Shown piece after piece: positions 57,889 to 64,000 of a DNA stretch of 64,000 nt. Position numbers and translations under genes: made by a program. The DNA is taken from assembly GCA_029959085.1 (NCBI GenBank), contig JARWIR010000018.1:20707001-20771000 (forward strand), written 5' to 3'. This stretch comes from Nemophila menziesii. Taxonomy: Eukaryota > Streptophyta > Magnoliopsida > Boraginales > Hydrophyllaceae. The notes beneath the pieces are model-generated. The model was given only the letters and a program-made list of their open reading frames with translations. It did no database searches and was not told the DNA's origin. How positions within the stretch are numbered: the stretch's first letter is position 1; every line of letters begins with the position of its first letter.

Positions 57889-58331
57889 TTAATGATATTT
57901 ACCACCCAAATCATACAACCCAAATACCTGTACCCAACGACGTGGCATGAATTGGTTGACAATAAATCGTTAATTTATTTATTTTCTTAATTTGATTAGC
58001 GATTTATTACCAACCAATTCACGCCACGTCGTTAAGTGATACTCCCTCCGTCCATCAATGTTTGTTACAATTTCTAAAAGTAGATATCCGCAAAAAATTG
58101 TTTATTTAAGATACCAATGAATTTTTTTACACTTTCTACCAATTTTATCCTTATTTAATATTCATAAACTTATCATCATTAAATGCATTTACTTAGATAG
58201 TTGAGGGTAGTTTAGTAAAAATAGGGGGAATTAATTGCTTTTCTTAATCCGTGTGAAAAAAAAGTATGACAAACATTTATGAACGGAGGGAGTATTTGGG
58301 TGGTATGATTTTAGATGGTATATAACATTAC
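57889..58331. mobile_element. Fold-back (long inverted repeat) element split by a Stowaway
   Basis: Inner arms ACGACGTGGC...AATTGGTTG...AATAAATCG (about 57938-57971) and its inverse (about 57998-58034) enclose a 26-bp loop. Outer arms AAATCATACAACCCAAATA (57910-57928) and TATTTGGGTGGTATGATTT (58294-58312) continue the pairing beyond the inserted Stowaway. Arms diverge slightly. No coding capacity; the target-site duplication is unclear. Confidence 0.7.
58042..58292. mobile_element. Stowaway-type MITE inside the fold-back element
   Basis: CTCCCTCCGTCCATCAATG ... AACGGAGGGAG, 251 bp, with TA at 58040-58041 and 58293-58294. Related in inverse orientation to 10746-11000. Confidence 0.9.
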
Positions 58332-58439
58332 TCTTCTTTTAAGTACTTTAGGCCAAGTAATATATTTATCTTACCTATAATACGTATTTTATAATATCTT
58401 TTTTAGTTGAAAATATTGCATTCATAAAAGAGAGTTTAC

Positions 58440-58905
58440 GAAAAAGATCACCTTATGCCTATCGCATCGTGATCATCACTTCTAGCTAGTTTGGCTAATG
58501 GGGTGATTGAGACCAATCAAAGTTAAACTAGTTGCTTTTAAGGCCTTGTTTATCAACCCAATCCGCTATCTGGTTTTCACTCATATGAATTAAGAAGTAT
58601 AAAATATTACAACTACTATGATTTCTAATGTCTTCCAAAATTCTCTTAATAAAAAGGGGTTTTAACTTTATTACACATTAGAAGTTCAACAAGATTTGCG
58701 CAATCGCTCTCAATAGTGTCTAGTCCATCCTTAAACGAGTTAGCCAACCTACAAGCATGAAGTACTCCTCTTGCTTCAGCCTCCAGTGGTGATAAAGCTC
58801 CTTAGGCCTTCTTATTCCCATCTAGAATCTTCGCGATAGACACAATACAAGAGTGAGAAGTATAAAAATGTTAAAAGATGCATCTGTATAAATCTTAATG
58901 TCACA
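58440..58905 (-). pseudogene. LINE-type RNase H (RVT_3) remnant
   Basis: On the minus strand: IYTDASFN (first acidic motif), SPLEAEARGVLHACRLANSF (Glu motif), DTIESDCANLVELL (Asp motif) and, in a shifted frame, SENQIADWVDKQGL (final N-x-ADxxA-like motif). This order matches the RNase H found at the end of plant LINE ORF2 and related proteins. Stops and frame changes make it dead. It is fused at about 58905 to truncated gag linker of element D. Confidence 0.75.
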
Positions 58906-59671
58906 CGGGATATTGATATTTAACTTGTTCACCATGTCAAGGAATGTCTTGAATTCTTTTTCATTGTTCTGATTTTTGACACGTGACGGGAATGGTGGAG
59001 GAGGACGTGTGTTGGTTACCACTGGGCTCTCTTTCTTTTCTGGTGTCCTCTCTAGGACACTCGTTTGTTCAATTACCTCTTCTACCTTGTCTTTAATTGT
59101 TTCTTCAACCACTTTTTCAGGAATAGAGGTTGATTCTGGTTCTACTCTAGGCGGAGGTAATTGTTTTCCACTTCTTAGTTCAACTGGATGACAATCTTGA
59201 TCTTCGGGAGCAATAGTGTCACTTGGGAGTTGCCCTTTTGGCCTGTTTTGAAGTGTACTCGCCATGTGTGACAGTGTATGCTCGAGATTATTGATTACCT
59301 TGGACTTGGTTTGGATTCTTTGCTGGCCCATCTTCATATTTTCTTCGACTACTTTCGTCATTGCAGCCATACTTGAATCCAAACTCGAAGGTTTCTTTTG
59401 TGTAGCTTGTTGAATATTGAGGTGGTTCTTGATAAGCTTCTATGTAAATTGGCGCTTCTTGATAGATAGGTTGTGGTGGATAGTAGGATTGAGGTCGAGG
59501 TTGATAATAAGTCTCTTGATTTCTGACCCAATTTTGATTCTGTGGGGACTGATAATTAGCGTAACTTCCTTGAGGATGATAATAACCATTAGAATAATTG
59601 TTTCTTTGATCAGATACGAAAGAAGTCGAAGTTATATTACTCATGCAATTCTCACACGAGTCATGCTCCAC
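58906..59671 (-). pseudogene. Athila gag C-terminus and linker (element D)
   Basis: Two overlapping frames. 59671-59288 has the second half of a zinc knuckle (EHDSCENC) and a Tyr/Gln/Pro-rich tail (YYQPRPQSYYPPQPIYQE). 59382-58906 has the linker with PKGQLPSDT, VELRSGKQLPPP and RPPPPFPSRVKNQ up to NKLNINIP, the wording just before the Athila protease region in B. The frame then runs into unrelated RNase H sequence, so the protein end is a chimera of breakage. Confidence 0.8.
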
Positions 59672-60446
59672 AACCTGGACATAAAGGTAAAGTATGTACT
59701 AGATTCACCTGAGCCATTGTTCGCGATTGTTCTCGTAATTCCTCAAGTTGTTGGTTTAACTCTTTGAGCCTTAGAGATTCTAAGGTCTCTTCTTGTTTTT
59801 CTGATTCAATCGGCCAACTTCTCTTGGTCTCAAGAACTTTCTCCATAATACTTTCAGCTTCTACAGGATCTAATAACACAAAACCTTTATATCCTAACAA
59901 ATCTGCTCTTCTTCTGGACTCGTTATTGAGTCCTCCATAGAACATGGTTAAAAAATATTCAGGCGAAGATACATGGAATGGACATCTAGCCTTCTTCTCG
60001 TTAAAACATAACCATGCTTCACCAATACTTTCTCTGTCTTCCTGCATAAATTGTTCGAGTTTAAACATATCTTTTAAACGTCTACTAACCGGGTAAAATC
60101 GGTCTAGGAATTTTGATTGAAGCTTGTCCCAATTTCGAATAATGTCAGGGTGTTGGGAATCGTACCAATCACTTGCACCTCCGGTCAAAAAGAACTGGAA
60201 CGTAATGTAATACATCTGCTCCTTTGTAACGCCTCTTGTGATATAAGCGTCACATATCTGCATAAATTTCTGAACATACCGGATCGGATCTTGTTGTGCA
60301 GCACCGCTAAATTGTCCATGGCTCGCAAACTGCGCTATCATCCCTGGATCTGGTCTAAATTTAGTGGCTTGAATTTCTGGAGTGCGGATTCCTCGTGGTT
60401 GCACTCTGAATGAGATGGGAAAATCAAGTCTCCTCGAGCTTGCCAT
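59661..60446 (-). pseudogene. Athila gag (element D)
   Basis: 261 codons from the ATG at 60446. Capsid-like domain with DPIRYVQKFMQICDAYI, ASDWYDSQHP, LQSKFLDRFYP, ESIGEAWLCFNEKKARCP and FYGGLNNESRRRADLL. The zinc knuckle starts CPGCG and is then broken by a frameshift near 59665, after which the reading frame ends. It is the same domain layout as B's gag but with many residue differences. Confidence 0.85.
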
Positions 60447-60543
60447 CTGTAAAATCTGTAAAAACAAAAACTAAAAAGAAAATCGTAAAATAGAACTAAC
60501 TAAAATGTAAGCACTAAATAAATGCACAAGGACTAACGATGTA

Positions 60544-60562
60544 GTCCCTGGAAGCGGCGCCA
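60544..60562 (-). other. tRNA-Asp-type primer-binding site of element D
   Basis: Minus strand TGGCGCCGCTTCCAGGGAC, six bases from the LTR edge. Confidence 0.8.
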
Positions 60563-60568
60563 AAAACT

Positions 60569-62091
60569 TGGTGTCGTCTAAGGTGTGATAAAATAATGAT
60601 ATAAATAAGTGAAAATAAACACCCTAGGCTGAGCACGTTTCTGCAAGATTTACAGGACGTATGCAAGTTTTAATGAATAAGTAAGATTCGTTCCTCAGAG
60701 ACTGCGAAGGTTAGGAAGAACTTATGCAATTAATTTAGTGCAAATATGAGAGCTAGAACAGATAATACGCAAGAGTAAAGAAAAGAAAGATAGATTTTTA
60801 TTTGGGTTTTAAATAGAAAATTAAACTACTAAACTAAAGACAGAAAATTAAATAAGCAAAGAGCAGATAGTATGATAGAATAGCCTGAGTAATTAGCAAG
60901 TAATCCCCACTAGTTTTGCCGTTCTAAACATATAAGGGTGAATCCTGCAGTGTTCCAATAATCGGTTTCAATTGCGCTAGATAGTTTAAAATAGGGTTTA
61001 CCTGTGTCAATAAGACCCTAAGCAAATTTTTCTTGCAATTGATTAAATGGCAATACACCAAACCTTAATAACTATCTAGTTAGGTTGATTTGTTAGGTCT
61101 AAACCTTACACTAGATGCTATGTGTTGTTTCCAATAATTATATATGACTTAGCTATTGACTATCTAACTATTATTAGAGTAATCCTACACGGTTGCAATC
61201 CGCAAAGAAAACAGACTATAAATCAAACACATAGACAGAGAAATAAAACATGAATTCAATTTAAAACATATAATTTCCAAATTAGATAGATGTCAATCAA
61301 AACTAGGGTTCATACATATATGCTAAAGCTCAAGCTAAATTTATTTAATTCATACTAAGAAAAGAAAAGAAAACAATTACAGAATTGAAGGTTGAAGGAG
61401 ACATAATTGATACTTAACTCCTTCCAGACTTCTCTTCTTGTGTTGCAACTTCTTTCTGGCCTAAGGACTGGCCAAAGATGATTTTATAATGATAAGAGGT
61501 TGTATTTATAGGGTATAGGAAGACCTAATTTGTTTCTTGGAGTATAAGGTAGGTATTGGACTCCAATCCCAACTCAAATTCGTAACCCTAGAATCTAGAA
61601 AAGGTAAGATTTTGATGCTGTTTTGTTTTGGCCTTAACTGATTCAATACTTATCTGTTTGACGCGTTTGAGTAGTCGAAATTCATCGTTTCGGAAACCCC
61701 TTCAACATTTATGTAGACCGTTCTTCCAAATTCCTAGCCAATCTTGAGATATAAGCTCTTTTGTGGTCATGGCTGCTGGAATTCAGATTTATTTGGCAAC
61801 TTTATTTTTTCCTTTTTCATAATTCTTGTCTTTATCTCCAATTTCCATATTTATCCTCTTTCCTTTAGCTCTTAGAATTAACTTGGACTCTAATTAATTA
61901 CCATATATCTATAAAGCTACACACTAAATAAATAATTAAACCCAATATGCTCTAAAAATAATAAATAATTAATTCAAGACACAAAATAGGAAAGTGTACT
62001 AAATCATGAGTAAATCGACCTATACTCTAATAAATACACCTAAAATGATGTCTCCAACTAATGTTAAAGCATCACAAATGGGGAGACATCA
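60569..62091 (-). repeat. 5' LTR of element D
   Basis: 1523 bp, TGATGTCTCCCC to CA on the minus strand. A TATA-like TATAAATA reads on the minus strand at 61503-61510. No gene within. Confidence 0.85.
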
Positions 62092-63631
62092 TGGAAGAAT
62101 ACTGTAGTAGTGAGATTATTGGGGAGAGAGGTTGGCTTCACATACTTGTCAACAAAGTTGCGCCTAATATGGAATCGAGTGGGAAATCTAGAACTGGTTT
62201 ATGTCGGACATGGGTATTACATGGTAAAGTTTGAAAACAGAGAAGAATTTAATTTTACTATATTAGGGGCCCCTTGGATGGTTCTAGATCACTACCTCAT
62301 TGTGCGAGAGTGGACACCGAGTTTCAACGCCATAACTAATTCCATCATGCCAACAGTTGCTTGGGTTAGAATCTCAAACGTTGGAATGCACAATTATACT
62401 GCGCGCATACTAAGAAAGTTTGGGGACAAGATTGGAAAAACCGTTAGGATCGACTCTCTAACTAAAGGGAGACCTAGAGGAAATTATGCGAGACTAGTTA
62501 TGGAAGTTGACTTATGTAAGCCGCTCAAACTCGAAATTCGTATTGGTCCAGATGTGTGTAAGGTCGAATACGAAATGCTGCATTAAATTTGTTACGGATG
62601 TGGCAAATTCGGACATAAAAAAGAATATTGCCTACTAAATGCTCCAAAACATCAAGGCCCAAACGGGGAAGAGAACCTAACACAACCACCGGTCATTATA
62701 CATGGAAAGGATAAGAACGCTCCGGGTGAAAAATATGGAGAGTGGATGACTGTCTGAAGGAATAACCGTAGATATGGGAAAGAGAGAGGTTCTACTGTGC
62801 AGAAAACGCAAATGGGTTACATTACAAAAAGCCTTGGCGGGCGTTTTGAAGCTATAAGAGTTGAAGAACCGGAAAACAACTTGATGGGTAGGACAGGTAA
62901 AAATTCATCAACTGAGGGTCAATCTTCAGGGTTCAGTGGGAACAATACATTGACAAGAATTTAGTTGGTCCAAGTGGTTCAAGAAGCAAAGTAAATGGAG
63001 ATGGACATAAAATTATAATTTCTCCTAACTTCAAACAACATAGGTCTCTTCAATTCATATTGGAAATCTGTGAATTTGTAGCGGGTACTTCCGGGGAACA
63101 GCAGGTTGGATCAGGGACAAATAAGGGCCGAGCAAGTGGGTCAAACAAGTCAGAAAAAATGAGAACTACAAGGGTGCATAAGTTGGACAATAATGATCAA
63201 AGTGGCGTTGTACAGGGCAGAAATCAGGAGGTTAATAAGTTGGGTAATAATGGTTATGAGAAGGACTTTTGTGCAAATAATACTGAAGCCACAAACTTCG
63301 AAGTGGCCACAACACCTGATCCGAATAAGAATTTGAACAACCCAACAGATAGGTCCGCGAGCAACCCTAACCTCCTAGAGCGAGACAGAGGTCCTAGTGC
63401 TGGAGGCGAAAAAGGGATGATGATCTTCTCAAGACGGTATCCCAAGTTCCCGAATCACATGTATACAAGATTTCAAATAACACCAAGGAGGGAGATGATG
63501 GTGAAGTGGAAATGTCCATGTCCTCGATCTAGCGCGTATTCGGGTATCCCCCTATTTAATATTTTATTATTTTTTAATGATGTACACAAGATGTTTCAAA
63601 TAATAATTGGGGTAGCTCAAAGCAGCCTTTA
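62092..63631 (+). pseudogene. LINE ORF1 (DUF4283 and CCHC zinc knuckle), broken
   Basis: The first 158 open codons (62110-62586) show the DUF4283 domain: GHGYYMVKFENREEFN, GAPWMVLDHYLIVREW, VAWVRI and GKTVRIDSLT..GNYARLVMEVDL. A TAA at 62584-62586 falls just before the knuckle CYGCGKFGHKKEYC (62590-62631). A low-complexity Asn/Gly/Lys/Ser-rich C-terminal part follows (open again at 63060-63632). This layout is the nucleic-acid-binding ORF1 of plant L1 LINEs. The 5' end is lost at the junction with element D. Confidence 0.82.
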
Positions 63632-64000
63632 AATATCTTAGTTTGGAATTGTCACGGTGCGGTGAATGCAAGATTTCGCTGCGTGGTTAGAGATATGATG
63701 AGAAAGAATAGAGTTTGGCTCACCGTTATTGTTGAACCAAGAATAAGTAGTGTCACGGTGGATAGGGTAATAATTCCTTATAGAAAGATAACTCAATCTG
63801 TGTCGATTCAGAATGATATAAAGGTATATGGCTTATTTGGGATAATTCATATATTTCAGTTCGTGTTCTATCAGCTGGATGGCAAGTAATTAATGTAGAA
63901 GTAAGCCAAAATGGTTGTAGTCCATGGATTTTCTTGGCAATCTAAGCACGTACCTATCACAAGGAACAAGAAGAGTTATGGAGTGCACTACATCACGCCT
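63632..64000 (+). pseudogene. LINE ORF2 endonuclease start, runs off the window
   Basis: NILVWNCHGAVNARF marks the start of the L1 apurinic-like endonuclease. The Glu of the ETR-type motif is in VIVEPRIS, and SYISVRVLSAGWQVINVEV and TYHKEQEELWSALHHA follow in another frame. At least one frameshift lies near 63830-63890. The RT lies beyond the window. Confidence 0.8.

Larger units (their letters stand above)
58906..62091 (-). mobile_element. Truncated Athila-like element D (gag and 5' LTR)
   Basis: Minus strand: 5' LTR 60569-62091, PBS 60544-60562, gag and the gag-pol linker. It ends abruptly at about 58906, before the protease. There is no second LTR. The right edge abuts a LINE ORF1 at 62092. 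Gag is clearly diverged from that of B, so D is a different Athila family. Confidence 0.85.

Overview
This is a nuclear window from a flowering plant. Spliced genes, tRNA-derived SINEs, Athila-type Ty3/gypsy and Copia LTR elements, L1-type LINEs, hAT and Stowaway MITEs, and plant-only gene families (type II gamma PI4-kinase, FBD-type F-box, LURP-one-related) point to a core eudicot. An asterid is my guess, weakly supported. Only three ordinary genes look intact: PI4K-gamma (7092-8924, +), an F-box/LRR/FBD gene in four exons (18974-20555, +) and a LURP-one-related gene in three exons (56665-57441, -). They show no functional linkage.

Layout. 1-1664 is the 5' LTR, primer-binding site and leader of a minus-strand Athila-like element (E) that leaves the window. 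1665-5494 holds a SINE, a GC-rich hAT MITE and a 306-bp tandem array ending about 350 bp before the PI4K promoter. 9.3-12.6 kb is repeat-rich: a 32-bp minisatellite, a Stowaway MITE, a tripled inverted-repeat unit with an internal 16-bp minisatellite, a SINE fragment and a truncated hAT MITE. 12634-16660 is a decayed Athila fragment (A, protease to integrase). A Copia RT remnant precedes the F-box gene. 20940-24761 is a short non-coding Copia-like element with a GTTTT target-site duplication (TSD). 26001-27631 looks like a solo LTR. 29-33 kb has two SINEs, a transposon-domain pseudogene and a LINE.

The centre is a nested transposon stack. A LINE was hit by a 19-kb Athila element B (33002-52005, minus, TSD CATGC). 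B's own 5' LTR was then hit by a 7.2-kb element C (43324-50543, plus, TSD ATCCT). C's two 1570-bp LTRs are identical by eye. It has one intact 397-codon ORF and no recognisable protease, RT, RNase H or integrase, so it is a very young non-autonomous relative of B. A 1.3-kb non-autonomous hAT (52068-53380) lies in the same LINE. A 100-N gap follows at 54036-54135, then about 1 kb of unplaceable sequence.

The right end holds the LURP-one gene, a fold-back palindrome split by a Stowaway, a LINE RNase H remnant, a truncated Athila gag plus 5' LTR (D) and the 5' half of another LINE.

Most unusual signal: A, B and C each carry, in the same order after the integrase position, a short hairpin, a candidate splice acceptor, a TTGAGTTTGGGGT-like purine motif, and then several copies of a perfect palindromic word. 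The word differs completely between the three elements. B and C also repeat the purine motif 3-5 times and share a second hairpin.
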